Source of the DNA: JBMNQI01 sp050944055
GTDB lineage: Bacteria > Bacillota > Clostridia > Oscillospirales > Oscillospiraceae
Direction of reading: 5' to 3'
Assembly (NCBI GenBank): GCA_050944055.1
Contig: JBMNQI010000004.1
Location: 1-62,499, forward strand
Length of the DNA: 62,499 bases
The translations under genes and the position numbers were made by a program. Below the pieces are notes generated by a model. That model was not told the origin of the DNA, searched no databases, and saw only the letters and a program-made list of their open reading frames with translations. Positions 16,010 through 24,170 of the stretch are shown in pieces (position 1 is the stretch's first letter; each line of letters opens with the position of its first letter).

Positions 16010-16525
16010 ATGTTCAGAATTCTCGGCATTATCATGATAGCCGGCGGAGCCGCCATGGCGGGGCTTGCCGCAGTCAACACGCTTACGCTGCGCGCGCGTC
16101 TGCTGAGGCAGCTCCTCAACGCTCTGAGGTATATGAAAAGCGAGATTTCGTTCACGCTCGCGCCTCTTCCAAATTTGATAAGCCGTCTTTCGGAAAACAC
16201 ACAGGCTCCAATCAGGGATTTTTTTGTTGAGTGCGAAAACAGGCTTGAGGATATTGGGCGAATGCCGTTTTCGGATATTTGGAACGCCGCTTTGACCGTG
16301 ACGCTGGGACGGTTGCTGCGTGAAGAAGAGATGGAGACAATGCGCACCCTGGGGAGCACGCTTGGCAGATACGGCTGCGAGCAGCAGTCCGAAAGCCTCG
16401 AAACATGCATACGCAGAGCGGCGCGTTTTCTTGAATCCGCTGAAGAGGAAAAAGAACGCCTTGGACACCTCTACGGCGCTATGGGATTGCTCTCCGGAGC
16501 GGCGGCGGTCGTTATCCTCATATAA
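16010..16525 (+). CDS. spoIIIAB: Stage III sporulation protein AB
   Basis: 171 residues with an N-terminal and a C-terminal transmembrane helix flanking a charged helical domain, as in type II secretion GspF-like SpoIIIAB. The MKSEISF segment is family-typical. It is expected to couple the SpoIIIAA ATPase to the membrane channel. The GGCGGAGAACA ribosome site precedes the ATG. It lies 13 nt after spoIIIAA, and its stop abuts spoIIIAC. Confidence 0.9.
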   Translation: MFRILGIIMIAGGAAMAGLAAVNTLTLRARLLRQLLNALRYMKSEISFTLAPLPNLISRLSENTQAPIRDFFVECENRLEDIGRMPFSDIWNAALTVTLGRLLREEEMETMRTLGSTLGRYGCEQQSESLETCIRRAARFLESAEEEKERLGHLYGAMGLLSGAAAVVILI

Positions 16526-16536
16526 TGGAGGACAGG

Positions 16537-16731
16537 ATGGAAATTGACCTGATTTTCAAAATTGCTGCTGTTGGCATCGTTGTTTCCGTGCTTAACCTGC
16601 TTCTTTCAAAATCCGGGCGTGAGGAGCAGGCAGTAATGACGACGATTGCGGGCCTTATAATCGTGCTTGTGATCATACTGCAGGAGATCAGCAAGCTGTT
16701 TACTCTGATAAGATCGCTGTTCGGATTCTGA
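16537..16731 (+). CDS. spoIIIAC: Stage III sporulation protein AC
   Basis: 64 residues with two transmembrane helices (about 6-25 and 34-55), the exact family size. Start chosen at the ATG at 16537, because an ATGGAGG ribosome site (16525-16531) precedes it at correct spacing; an ATG at 16525 lies within that site. Its stop overlaps by context with the next gene, which starts one base later. Confidence 0.9.
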   Translation: MEIDLIFKIAAVGIVVSVLNLLLSKSGREEQAVMTTIAGLIIVLVIILQEISKLFTLIRSLFGF

Positions 16732-16732
16732 G

Positions 16733-17119
16733 ATGGATACGTTTTTGAAAATAGCGGCGGTTGCAATTATTGGCGCCGCGCTGTCAATAACGCTGAAAAA
16801 AAGCGCGCCGGAGACTGCGCTGCTGCTCGCGGCCGCTTTGGCTGCAATGTGCATCGGTCCTCTTTACTCGGCGTTTAAAACCATTATAGACCTAATCGGC
16901 ACTCTCAGAGAGACTGCGGGAGTGGATCAAGCCGTAGTCTCTCCGCTTCTTAAAACTGTCGGCGTTTCTATTATCTGCCGGTTAGCCTCGGACATGTGCA
17001 AAGACGCGTCTCAGCAGGCCCTGGCCTCCGCCGTGGAAATAGCCGGTGCCGTTACGGTGGTATTTTTATCAATCCCGCTTATTAACAGCGCGCTGGGTCT
17101 TGTGAGCTCGCTTTTATAG
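16733..17119 (+). CDS. spoIIIAD: Stage III sporulation protein AD
   Basis: 128 residues with four predicted transmembrane helices; the fold is like two SpoIIIAC units. The middle polar segment (about 62-90) contains the conserved KTVGVSIICRLASDMCKDA stretch typical of SpoIIIAD. It follows spoIIIAC after one base, indicating coupled translation. It is part of the membrane base of the SpoIIIA channel. Confidence 0.92.
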   Translation: MDTFLKIAAVAIIGAALSITLKKSAPETALLLAAALAAMCIGPLYSAFKTIIDLIGTLRETAGVDQAVVSPLLKTVGVSIICRLASDMCKDASQQALASAVEIAGAVTVVFLSIPLINSALGLVSSLL

Positions 17120-17135
17120 ATACAAAGGAGAAGGC

Positions 17136-18248
17136 ATGAAAAAAATCAAAGTATTAGTCTGTCTTGTTTTTATCCTGCCGGTATTTGCATGCCCGGCGCG
17201 CGCCGCAACCGACGTTATTGCCGAGCAGGCCGAAGCGCTTGATATAGACGGGCTGAAGAAGGCTGTTCCGGACGGGGCCGACGAGTTTATGGATGACGTC
17301 GATGTCACCAACAGCTCAAATCTTGGCAAGAGCCTCGGAAAAATAATATCGGAAGCCGCCGAAAAAATCCCGTCGCTCGTAAAAAGCGGCGCAAAAAGCG
17401 CCGTGATGCTGCTTGCCGCCGTACTTCTTTGCGGGATAGCCCAGAATGTATTCGAGGGGACTAACAGCCAGGCTACTAATTATGTACCGCTGGCGGGCGC
17501 GCTTGCGATAACGGCGATTGCCGTGGGCGATATAAAAGCTCTGATAGGCCTTGGAAGCGCCACAATAGACAGCATGGACAGCTTTTCCAAAGCTCTGCTG
17601 CCGACTCTAGCGGCAGCCGCCGCGGCCGGGGGCGCTCCGGCTTCTTCATCGGCAAAGTACCTCGCGACGGCTTTATTTTCCGACGTGCTTATGAGCACGA
17701 TACATAACTTCCTTCTCCCCGTAGTCTACGCTTACATAGCCGCCGTAGCCGCCGACGCGGTCGTCGGCGGGGGGACTTTATCCAGAATCGCAAGCTTTCT
17801 CAAATACGTAATTACATGGACGCTTACGATTATTCTGGGTGCTTTTGTAGCGTATATCAGCTTATCCGGCGTCATCTCGGGATCAGCTGACGAAGTAGCG
17901 GTCAAAGCGGCTAAAACCACAATTTCAGCAGTACCCGTCGTCGGCAGCATGATCTCGGATGCCGCGGAGACTATACTTGCCGGCGCAAAAGTGCTCAGAA
18001 ACGCGATAGGCATATTCGGGGCGGTGGCGATTATAGCTATCTGCATAGTGCCGTTTTTAAGCCTGGGCGTTCACTACATTCTATATAAGCTTTCGGCCGC
18101 GGTATCAGCGACTGTGGGCGACGACAGGATGGTTAAGCTAATAGACGGCATAGGGGGCGCGTTCGGTATAATACTCGGAATGACGGCCGCCTCGGCCCTG
18201 CTGCTGTTCGTATCTGTGATATCAACTGTCTCGGCGGTGAAAATATGA
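17136..18248 (+). CDS. spoIIIAE: Stage III sporulation protein AE
   Basis: 370 residues. A signal peptide (about 1-24, ending in ACPARA) precedes a polar N-terminal domain, followed by about seven transmembrane helices from residue 85 onward. This matches SpoIIIAE, the large polytopic protein of the channel. An AAAGGAG ribosome site precedes the ATG. Its TGA overlaps the ATG of spoIIIAF (ATGA). Confidence 0.93.
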   Translation: MKKIKVLVCLVFILPVFACPARAATDVIAEQAEALDIDGLKKAVPDGADEFMDDVDVTNSSNLGKSLGKIISEAAEKIPSLVKSGAKSAVMLLAAVLLCGIAQNVFEGTNSQATNYVPLAGALAITAIAVGDIKALIGLGSATIDSMDSFSKALLPTLAAAAAAGGAPASSSAKYLATALFSDVLMSTIHNFLLPVVYAYIAAVAADAVVGGGTLSRIASFLKYVITWTLTIILGAFVAYISLSGVISGSADEVAVKAAKTTISAVPVVGSMISDAAETILAGAKVLRNAIGIFGAVAIIAICIVPFLSLGVHYILYKLSAAVSATVGDDRMVKLIDGIGGAFGIILGMTAASALLLFVSVISTVSAVKI

Positions 18249-18733
18249 CGGAGGTATTCAGAAACTGGCTTCTAGGGGTTACGGCGGCGGCGCTTTTGGC
18301 TTCTGTCGCCGGAACGTTAATGCCTGCCGGCCCTGTTAAAAAAGCATCGAAGCTTATTTGCGGCCTTATTATTCTGCTCGCGGTCGTCAAACCCGTGCTG
18401 AGCCTAGACGGGGAGGCGCTGGCTGAGTATAAGGTTCAGTGGCGCAATGTAAACGAAGAATACGCGGCCAATATAAACGAGGTCGATAAAAGGCTGGCCA
18501 GGGTTATCATAGAGGAAGAAACGGCCGCATATATATTGGACAAAGCCGCAGATATGGACGTGCGAGTCACCGTAACCTGTAGATTTTTCGAGGACGAAAA
18601 CTGGTATCCATATTCGGTGGAGATAGCCGGGAGCTTCACGGAGGATCAAAAAGAAAAGCTTACGCAGGTTATCGAAAACGATCTGGCGATACCGCGTGAC
18701 CGGCAGAGTTGGGTGGCGGAGGATAACGGATGA
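18245..18733 (+). CDS. spoIIIAF: Stage III sporulation protein AF
   Basis: 162 residues: two N-terminal transmembrane helices (about 9-28 and 36-52) and a soluble C-terminal ring-building-like domain (about 85-160). The overlap ATGA with spoIIIAE and a second ATGA with spoIIIAG show translational coupling. Confidence 0.9.
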   Translation: MTEVFRNWLLGVTAAALLASVAGTLMPAGPVKKASKLICGLIILLAVVKPVLSLDGEALAEYKVQWRNVNEEYAANINEVDKRLARVIIEEETAAYILDKAADMDVRVTVTCRFFEDENWYPYSVEIAGSFTEDQKEKLTQVIENDLAIPRDRQSWVAEDNG

Positions 18734-19278
18734 TTAAAAAGGATATTTTCGGCGAGAATGCAAAAAAAATCTTTAAGGCAGTTGATAAATACAAATATCT
18801 GCTGATAGTAATTTTTGTCGGTATTCTCCTGATTGCCCTGCCGATAGGCGGGAAGGGCACCGGTGAAAATTCAAAAAATGCGGACGACGCGGATATATAT
18901 GCTTATGAATTGTCGGAAATTGAAGCGCGGCTTGAAGAGGCGCTGAGCAGGATTGACGGCGTCGGAGATGTGAAGGTGATATTGACGCTGAAAACCGGTA
19001 CTGAAAGAATATTGGCTACGGATCGGAGTTCGAGCTATAAGGCTGGAGATACGGGGGAGGTGAGCGAATATGACACAGATGAAAGCACGGTCGTCATTTC
19101 GAGCGGCTCCGGAATTCAGGAGGCGGTTGTAGTGAAAACACTGTATCCGGAGTACCAGGGCGCTCTGATTGTATGCCGCGGCGGGGGAAATTCCACTGTA
19201 TGCCTGACGGTAACGGAAGCGGTTTCTGCACTTACAGGGCTCGGCAGCGACAAAATCAAAGTCACAAAAATGAGATAA
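18730..19278 (+). CDS. spoIIIAG: Stage III sporulation protein AG
   Basis: 182 residues. One transmembrane helix (about 22-40), then an extracytoplasmic ring-building motif domain containing EARLEEALSRIDGVGDVKVILTL-type sequence and VLVVK-like strands. SpoIIIAG forms the large periplasmic ring of the channel. It shares an ATGA overlap with spoIIIAF. Confidence 0.92.
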   Translation: MIKKDIFGENAKKIFKAVDKYKYLLIVIFVGILLIALPIGGKGTGENSKNADDADIYAYELSEIEARLEEALSRIDGVGDVKVILTLKTGTERILATDRSSSYKAGDTGEVSEYDTDESTVVISSGSGIQEAVVVKTLYPEYQGALIVCRGGGNSTVCLTVTEAVSALTGLGSDKIKVTKMR

Positions 19279-19292
19279 GGAGGATTTTGGTC

Positions 19293-19895
19293 ATGATGAA
19301 AAAGTATTGGAAAAGGAACGCGGTAATTGCGGCGCTTTTGATCTTTGTTTGCGTGGCGGTCTTTTTAAACTGGAGGTATAATAAAGTCTCTAACGAAGAC
19401 TACATTGAGTATGAGGATTCCGGGAAGCTGCTGGGCGAATCGACGCTTGTCAACGAGGGCACGAACGGGCTTACGGCGGACAGCGTGCTGACGGGCGAGG
19501 GAGAGGCCGGAGACGCCTTATTTATCAGCGATGAGAACAATTATTTCTCAGCGGCGAGGCTTTCGCGCCAGAAATCCCGGGACGCCGCCGCATCTCTTCT
19601 TGAGGAAGCGCTGAACGTGCAGAATATTACGGACGAAACAGTCGCGGCTACCTCCGAGGGGCTCGAAAAGCTGGCCGCCCTGACGGTATCCGAAGCGAAA
19701 ATAGAGAGCCTGATTATTGCAAAAGGCTTTGAGGATTGTGTGGCTTTCGCGTCGGACGATGAGATCAGTTTGGTGGTTTCCGAGCCTGAGGACGGGCTCA
19801 CTGTCAGCGACATAGCGAAGATAACCGATATCGTTACATCTGAATTTCCCAATTACACAGCTTCAATGATCAAGATCGTGGGAGTTAATACTTGA
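19293..19895 (+). CDS. spoIIIAH: Stage III sporulation protein AH
   Basis: 200 residues. An N-terminal transmembrane helix (about 11-27) is followed by a linker and a YscJ/FliF-like domain (about 95-195), which in Bacillus binds forespore SpoIIQ across the intermembrane space. The start is the ATG at 19293, 9 nt after AAGGAGG; the reading frame extends farther upstream but only within spoIIIAG. Last gene of the operon; the next promoter overlaps its stop. Confidence 0.92.
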   Translation: MMKKYWKRNAVIAALLIFVCVAVFLNWRYNKVSNEDYIEYEDSGKLLGESTLVNEGTNGLTADSVLTGEGEAGDALFISDENNYFSAARLSRQKSRDAAASLLEEALNVQNITDETVAATSEGLEKLAALTVSEAKIESLIIAKGFEDCVAFASDDEISLVVSEPEDGLTVSDIAKITDIVTSEFPNYTASMIKIVGVNT

Positions 19896-19919
19896 ATTTT
19901 GACAAAAATATGGTACAAT
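19892..19919 (+). promoter_or_regulatory. Probable SigA-type promoter for asp23
   Basis: TTGAAT (19892-19897) and TACAAT (19914-19919), spaced 16 nt; a TTGACA at 19899-19904 and TATAAT at 19919-19924 are also present but spaced 14 nt. The precise pairing is uncertain, but the region is promoter-rich. Confidence 0.55.
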
Positions 19920-19995
19920 ATAATAACGCATAAAATCAGCGTCCGAAATAAGATAATTACCAATGCTTTGCAGCATCCGAATAAGGAGAGCACAA

Positions 19996-20376
19996 ATGAA
20001 CGACAATAAGGATTATATAGCCGAAGCGGTTGACTCCGGCAGCATTAATATAAGCGAGGATGTTATTGCAGCCATAGCGGCCGTCGCGGTAATGGAGGTT
20101 GAGGGAGTAGCCGGGATGTCCGCAAACCTGAGCGCGAATGTCGCGGAACTCCTGGGAAAGAAAAGCCTCTCAAAGGGCATAAAGGTCGAAAAGCTTGAGG
20201 AAGGTTTAAAGATATCCGCTTCGGTGCTTGTTAAATTCGGGGTTTCGATACCGGATATTGCCCGTAAGATACAGACGAATATATCCGAAGCGCTAAAAAA
20301 CATGACGGGGCTTGACGCTGTTTCCGTTAACGTGAATGTTACGGGCGTGGCATTTGAGCCTGAAAAGCAGCAGTAA
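19996..20376 (+). CDS. Asp23/Gls24 family envelope stress protein
   Basis: 126 residues, with the Asp23 core (ISEDVIAAIAAVAVMEVEGVAGM and GVSIPDIARKIQ segments). Members sit at the membrane on AmaP-type anchors or act in cell-envelope stress. The start is the ATG at 19996, following AAGGAG; an in-frame ATG at 19963 would add an unconserved leader. A nusB gene follows, as in many Firmicutes (yqhY-nusB). Confidence 0.9.
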   Translation: MNDNKDYIAEAVDSGSINISEDVIAAIAAVAVMEVEGVAGMSANLSANVAELLGKKSLSKGIKVEKLEEGLKISASVLVKFGVSIPDIARKIQTNISEALKNMTGLDAVSVNVNVTGVAFEPEKQQ

Positions 20377-20380
20377 AGAG

Positions 20381-20421
20381 GCAAAATAAACCCCTTATTA
20401 TCAGGGGTTTATTTTGCAGTT
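20381..20421 (+). terminator. Hairpin between asp23 and nusB
   Basis: GCAAAATAAACCCC (20381-20394) pairs with GGGGTTTATTTTGC (20404-20417), followed by AGTTTT; a moderately strong terminator or attenuator, since nusB follows 40 nt later in the same direction. Confidence 0.7.
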
Positions 20422-20457
20422 TTGCCATTTTAATAACCGTTGATCTGCGGAGGAAAT

Positions 20458-20910
20458 ATGACCAGAAGCACTGCCCGCGAGCTTGCAGTCCATTTTTCAT
20501 ACGAACTTATTTTCGGCGGCAGCGGCGCGGAGGAAGCAATGAGCAGGTTATTTGACGACCCTGATTATTTCTCTACGCTTAAAGGCGAATACGAGATTTA
20601 CTCCGAAATGCCGGACGTGAGAAGCATGGCGTATCTGAAGAATATAGTCACGGGTGTTTATGAACATGCCCTGGAGCTGGATTCCTATATCGAAAAATAC
20701 GCGCGCGGATGGAAATTTGACAGAATTTCAAGAATAGCCGCTGCCATAATGCGAGTGGCGATGTTTGAAATCCTGTATGTGCAGGATGTGCCGAGCGGGG
20801 CCGCCGCAAATGAAGCTGTTGAAATCGCAAAAAAATACGAGACAGAAGAGACGGCCGCGTTCATAAACGGCATCCTGGGCTCGTTCATTAAAAACGAAAT
20901 TCAAGCATAG
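20458..20910 (+). CDS. nusB: Transcription antitermination factor NusB
   Basis: 150-residue all-helical protein that, with NusE (S10), binds boxA RNA to prevent premature termination in rRNA operons. The family ending, GAAANEAVEIAKKY then FINGILGSF, is clear. The start is the ATG at 20458, after CGGAGGAA. An earlier in-frame ATG lies within the leader and lacks a ribosome site. A terminator follows before xseA. Confidence 0.93.
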   Translation: MTRSTARELAVHFSYELIFGGSGAEEAMSRLFDDPDYFSTLKGEYEIYSEMPDVRSMAYLKNIVTGVYEHALELDSYIEKYARGWKFDRISRIAAAIMRVAMFEILYVQDVPSGAAANEAVEIAKKYETEETAAFINGILGSFIKNEIQA

Positions 20911-21029
20911 CCGGTTTTCAAGCGCGTATGCGACAGTATTAAACACGCTTGCGCTCCGGAACTTATGGAAAAACACACAAACGCCACGGCGGCATTCCGC
21001 ATGTTGAGATGAGGCGCCGCGGATCAGCC

Positions 21030-21055
21030 CCTCCCTGTGAAAAGGGAGGATTTTT
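21030..21055 (+). terminator. Probable terminator after nusB
   Basis: CCTCCCT (21030-21036) pairs with AGGGAGG (21043-21049) and is followed by ATTTTT. Confidence 0.65.
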
Positions 21056-21117
21056 AGGATTATAAAGACAGTGCCGGAGCACAACCGGCAATTCGCATAT
21101 ATAAAGGAGGTGGCTTT

Positions 21118-22344
21118 TTGCAGGTATTTACCGTCACCGAACTGAATAACAGCATCAAAGCATTGATTGACTCCGAGCCCTGGCTTAGCAGCCTCGCGGT
21201 CAGAGGCGAGCTGTCCAATTATAAAATCTACCCGTCGGGGCATCATTATTTTACGCTCAAGGATAAGGATTCCACACTGCGCTGCGTCATGTTCAGAACC
21301 GCGGCGGGAAAGCTGAGGTTCAAACCGGAAAACGGCATGAGCGTCATAGTGTCCGGGCGAATAACTGTTTATCCGCGCGACGGCGCTTATCAGCTTTACT
21401 GCAATACGATAAGCCCCGAGGGTCTTGGCGACCTCCAGGCGGCTTTCGAGCAGGTCAGAGCAAAGCTTGAAGCCGAGGGCCTTTTTGACAGGGCGCGTAA
21501 AAAGCCGCTGCCGCAGTACCCTGGCAGAATCGCGCTTGTCACATCCTCGGCGGGCGCCGCAGTCCGTGATATGATACGGATTCTGGGAGCCCGCTGGCCG
21601 CTTGCCGAGGTCGTATTGCTGCCTGTTCGCGTTCAGGGGGCGGAGGCTCCCGCCGAGATAGCCGGGGCTATAGCCTACGCGGACCGTCACCGTGTCGCGG
21701 ATGTCATTATAACGGGCAGGGGAGGAGGCAGCCTGGAGGATTTGTGGGCCTTCAATGACGAGCGCGTCGCCCGGGCGATCGCGTCATGCTCGATTCCCGT
21801 TATTTCAGCCGTGGGTCATGAGCCGGACGTGACTATTTCCGACTATGTCGCCGACGTGCGGGCTTCAACGCCTTCAAACGCCGCCGAGATAGTCGTGCCG
21901 GATATTAACGAGATACTTCAGAGGCTGGACACGGCCGAGTTTAATCTCACGCACAATTTCCAAAAGCGCCTGGAGCTTCTCAGGGCGCGCATAGTTTTTT
22001 TCTCTGAAAGGCCCGTTCTGCAAAGTCCCGACAGTTACATTATTCAGCGCCGCATTGCTTTGGATAGCGTAAAAAACAGGCTGTGCGCGGCGTATGAGCG
22101 GGAAATCGCCGTAAACAGGCAGCGTTTTATACATCTTGCGGCCACTCTGGACGCTTTAAGCCCATTAAAAGTTCTTACACGCGGCTATTCCATCGTGCGC
22201 AGCCGCAGCGGCATGATTATTAAGAGAACCGACGACGTCGAGGCAGGAGAACGTGTCGACGTAATAATGCAAAACGGCGTTCTGGACTGCGAGGTCGTTT
22301 CTAAGTCAGCAAAGGAGGCGGCAAAATGCCCGCAAGGAAAATAA
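21118..22344 (+). CDS. xseA: Exodeoxyribonuclease VII large subunit
   Basis: 408 residues. An N-terminal OB-fold (about 1-100, with GELSNYKIYPSGHHYFTLKD) is followed by the catalytic domain, with SSAGAAVRDM, GRGGGSLEDLWAFNDE and SAVGHEPDVTI motifs. It degrades single-stranded DNA to short acid-soluble oligonucleotides with XseB. The start is TTG at 21118, preceded by the strong AAAGGAGGT site. It overlaps xseB by 19 nt. Confidence 0.95.
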   Translation: MQVFTVTELNNSIKALIDSEPWLSSLAVRGELSNYKIYPSGHHYFTLKDKDSTLRCVMFRTAAGKLRFKPENGMSVIVSGRITVYPRDGAYQLYCNTISPEGLGDLQAAFEQVRAKLEAEGLFDRARKKPLPQYPGRIALVTSSAGAAVRDMIRILGARWPLAEVVLLPVRVQGAEAPAEIAGAIAYADRHRVADVIITGRGGGSLEDLWAFNDERVARAIASCSIPVISAVGHEPDVTISDYVADVRASTPSNAAEIVVPDINEILQRLDTAEFNLTHNFQKRLELLRARIVFFSERPVLQSPDSYIIQRRIALDSVKNRLCAAYEREIAVNRQRFIHLAATLDALSPLKVLTRGYSIVRSRSGMIIKRTDDVEAGERVDVIMQNGVLDCEVVSKSAKEAAKCPQGK

Positions 22345-22562
22345 CATTTGAGGAAGCCGTTACGCGCCTGGACGCGATAGTCCGCCAGATGGAAAAAGGC
22401 GACGCTACGCTTGAGGAATCACTGAAGCTTTTTGAGGAGGGCGCGAACCTCATAAAGCTGTGCAATAAGCTGTTGGACGAGGCCCAGCAGAAGGTCATGG
22501 TACTGTCCAAAGGGCCTGACGGCGAGCCTGTAGCCGCGCCTTTTGATGCTGAGGAACAGTGA
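22326..22562 (+). CDS. xseB: Exodeoxyribonuclease VII small subunit
   Basis: 78 residues with the family motif TFEEAVTRLDAIVRQMEKGDATLEESL in a helical pair. It binds and tunes XseA. The ribosome site AAAGGAGG lies within the end of xseA. Its TGA shares one base with the ATG of ispA. Confidence 0.95.
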   Translation: MPARKITFEEAVTRLDAIVRQMEKGDATLEESLKLFEEGANLIKLCNKLLDEAQQKVMVLSKGPDGEPVAAPFDAEEQ

Positions 22563-23440
22563 TGAAGCCTCAGGAAAAAATAAAATCCCTTCGCGACCTT
22601 GTTGAAAACTACCTGTTGACTTGCCTTGACTGCTGCGGCGCATTACAGAAAAACTTATACGAAGCAATGCGTTACAGCCTGCTTGCCGGCGGTAAAAGGA
22701 TCCGCCCCGTAATGCTTCTTGTTTTCTGCGATATGTGCGGCGGGGACGTCAATAAAGCCCTGCCTTTTGCAGCGGCTGTCGAAATGGTGCATACGTATTC
22801 GCTGATTCATGACGACCTTCCGTGTATGGATGACGACGGTCTTCGCCGGGGAAAGCCCACAAACCATACCGTATTCGGCGAAGCGGGCGCATTGCTTGCG
22901 GGCGACGCCCTGCAATCCGCGGCATTTGAACTGATGCTGTGCCCGGAAACCGTCTCTTCCGCCGGCTGCAGCGAAGCTATAAACGCGGCGTATACGCTCG
23001 CAAAGGCGATAGGACCGGACGGAATGGCAGGCGGGCAGCAGCTTGATATGGAGGCTGAGACCCGTTTTATAACGGTAATGGAAATCCATTCACGCAAGAC
23101 TGCCGCCCTGATTGAGGCCGCGTGCGTGATGGGCTGCCTGCTGGCCGGCGCGGGCGATCATCAATGCGGCGCCGCGCAGAAATACGCGCGCAGCGTCGGC
23201 CTTGCCTTCCAGATACGCGACGACCTGCTTGACGCAGAGGGCGACGAGTCTGAATTAGGCAAGCCTGTCGGTTCCGATAAAAAGAGCGACAAACAGACAT
23301 TTTACAGCCTCTATGGGCATGACATGTGTCTGAGCGAAATATCCCGCCTGACGGACGAAGCGAAAGCGGCGCTTTCTGTGTTTTCCGATCCGTCGGCCGC
23401 TTCATATCTGGCTGACATGCTGGCGGGAAGGAACAAATAA
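22562..23440 (+). CDS. ispA: Polyprenyl synthetase (farnesyl diphosphate synthase type)
   Basis: 292 residues. Condenses IPP with allylic diphosphates to C15 (possibly C20). The first aspartate-rich motif is HDDLPCMDDD (about 83-92) and the second is DDLLD; KRIRP and GGQQLDM segments are also typical. The start is the ATG at 22562 with GAGGAA 6 nt upstream; a GTG one codon earlier is less likely. Followed by an RNA gene and dxs: an isoprenoid locus. Confidence 0.92.
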   Translation: MKPQEKIKSLRDLVENYLLTCLDCCGALQKNLYEAMRYSLLAGGKRIRPVMLLVFCDMCGGDVNKALPFAAAVEMVHTYSLIHDDLPCMDDDGLRRGKPTNHTVFGEAGALLAGDALQSAAFELMLCPETVSSAGCSEAINAAYTLAKAIGPDGMAGGQQLDMEAETRFITVMEIHSRKTAALIEAACVMGCLLAGAGDHQCGAAQKYARSVGLAFQIRDDLLDAEGDESELGKPVGSDKKSDKQTFYSLYGHDMCLSEISRLTDEAKAALSVFSDPSAASYLADMLAGRNK

Positions 23441-23450
23441 ACTTGGTGCG

Positions 23451-23474
23451 AATATACTGCATATACAGTATATT
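23451..23474. other. AT-rich inverted repeat after ispA
   Basis: AATATACTG (23451-23459) and CAGTATATT (23466-23474) form a perfect 9-bp inverted repeat just upstream of the RNA promoter. It may be a weak terminator for ispA or an operator; the AT-rich stem makes strong termination unlikely. Confidence 0.5.
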
Positions 23475-23488
23475 TTATATATATATAC

Positions 23489-23517
23489 TTGAATACCGAA
23501 GTGAAATATGCTATATT
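23489..23517 (+). promoter_or_regulatory. SigA-type promoter of the large non-coding RNA
   Basis: TTGAAT (23489-23494) and TATATT (23512-23517), spaced exactly 17 nt, put a transcription start near 23524, at the beginning of the structured region. Confidence 0.7.
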
Positions 23518-23523
23518 ATCGAT

Positions 23524-24145
23524 ACATAACAGCGGCGCAGTATCCTAGTCAGAGCTGCCGGCTCCCAAGAAGGGCCTAAAAATCCTTTGAAGGGCATATC
23601 GATGAAGTCTCTGGTGCCTGCTTTTTTCGCCCAGATCAGGGTGGGTGCTGGGGGTTAAGGATTCAGGGCGAGCTCCAATGGCATGGAGTCAACGACCCTG
23701 TTTCCGCGGAGACCTGTTGTTGTGCCAGGCCGTACTCCCTTTGCGGTAAGCGGACCGGTACGAAACAGGATAAAACCTGCATTGCGGTAAAAAAGCTGTG
23801 TGCAGTGTAGCCTGCCTTGAGTGGTAACGGAGGAAAGGGGAGCTACGCGCCGCCAGCCCGGCCAGGCTGGACGGCGATATTCCCTTGAAACCGTGTCTGC
23901 AAAAGAGGATAAGAGCCGGAAGGTTTTGCTGTGGAAAACACCTAGGCTGTCATTCCGCTTTGGCGGAATATGTGGGCGGCCGGAGGATTGCAGTGCGGTC
24001 TAAGTGGCAGTCGGGTCCTGCCTGCGGCAACGAAGCAGCGTGCGCTTTAAAGGGAAACCACCTCTTTGGCAACAGGGGGCAGCGCACGGGGAAAGCCAAC
24101 CCGTACCTAAGCCGCAAGATTTACTTCAGCCGTCGCCGCTCGTTA
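23524..24145 (+). ncRNA. ole: OLE-type large structured RNA
   Basis: A stretch of about 620 nt with no plausible protein gene, its own promoter and many strong hairpins. Examples are 23848-23876 (CGCCG and CCAGCC arms with a one-base bulge) and 23952-23969 (ATTCCGC/GCGGAAT with a TTTG loop). OLE RNAs are about 610 nt, lie among isoprenoid genes such as ispA and dxs, and are followed directly by a membrane-protein partner gene (OapA). All three conditions are met here. OLE with OapA forms an abundant membrane ribonucleoprotein linked to stress and Mg2+ responses in Halalkalibacterium. The ends are estimated: 5' from the promoter, 3' from the ribosome site of the next gene. RNase P RNA and tmRNA were considered and rejected. 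Confidence 0.85.
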
Positions 24146-24170
24146 TGTTTAATTTTTATCGGAGATTGTC

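Noticed and set aside
23524..24145. RNase P RNA or tmRNA
   Set aside because: The GAGGAAAGTCC-type core of RNase P and the tRNA-like ends and tag frame of tmRNA are absent, and the length and context fit OLE better.
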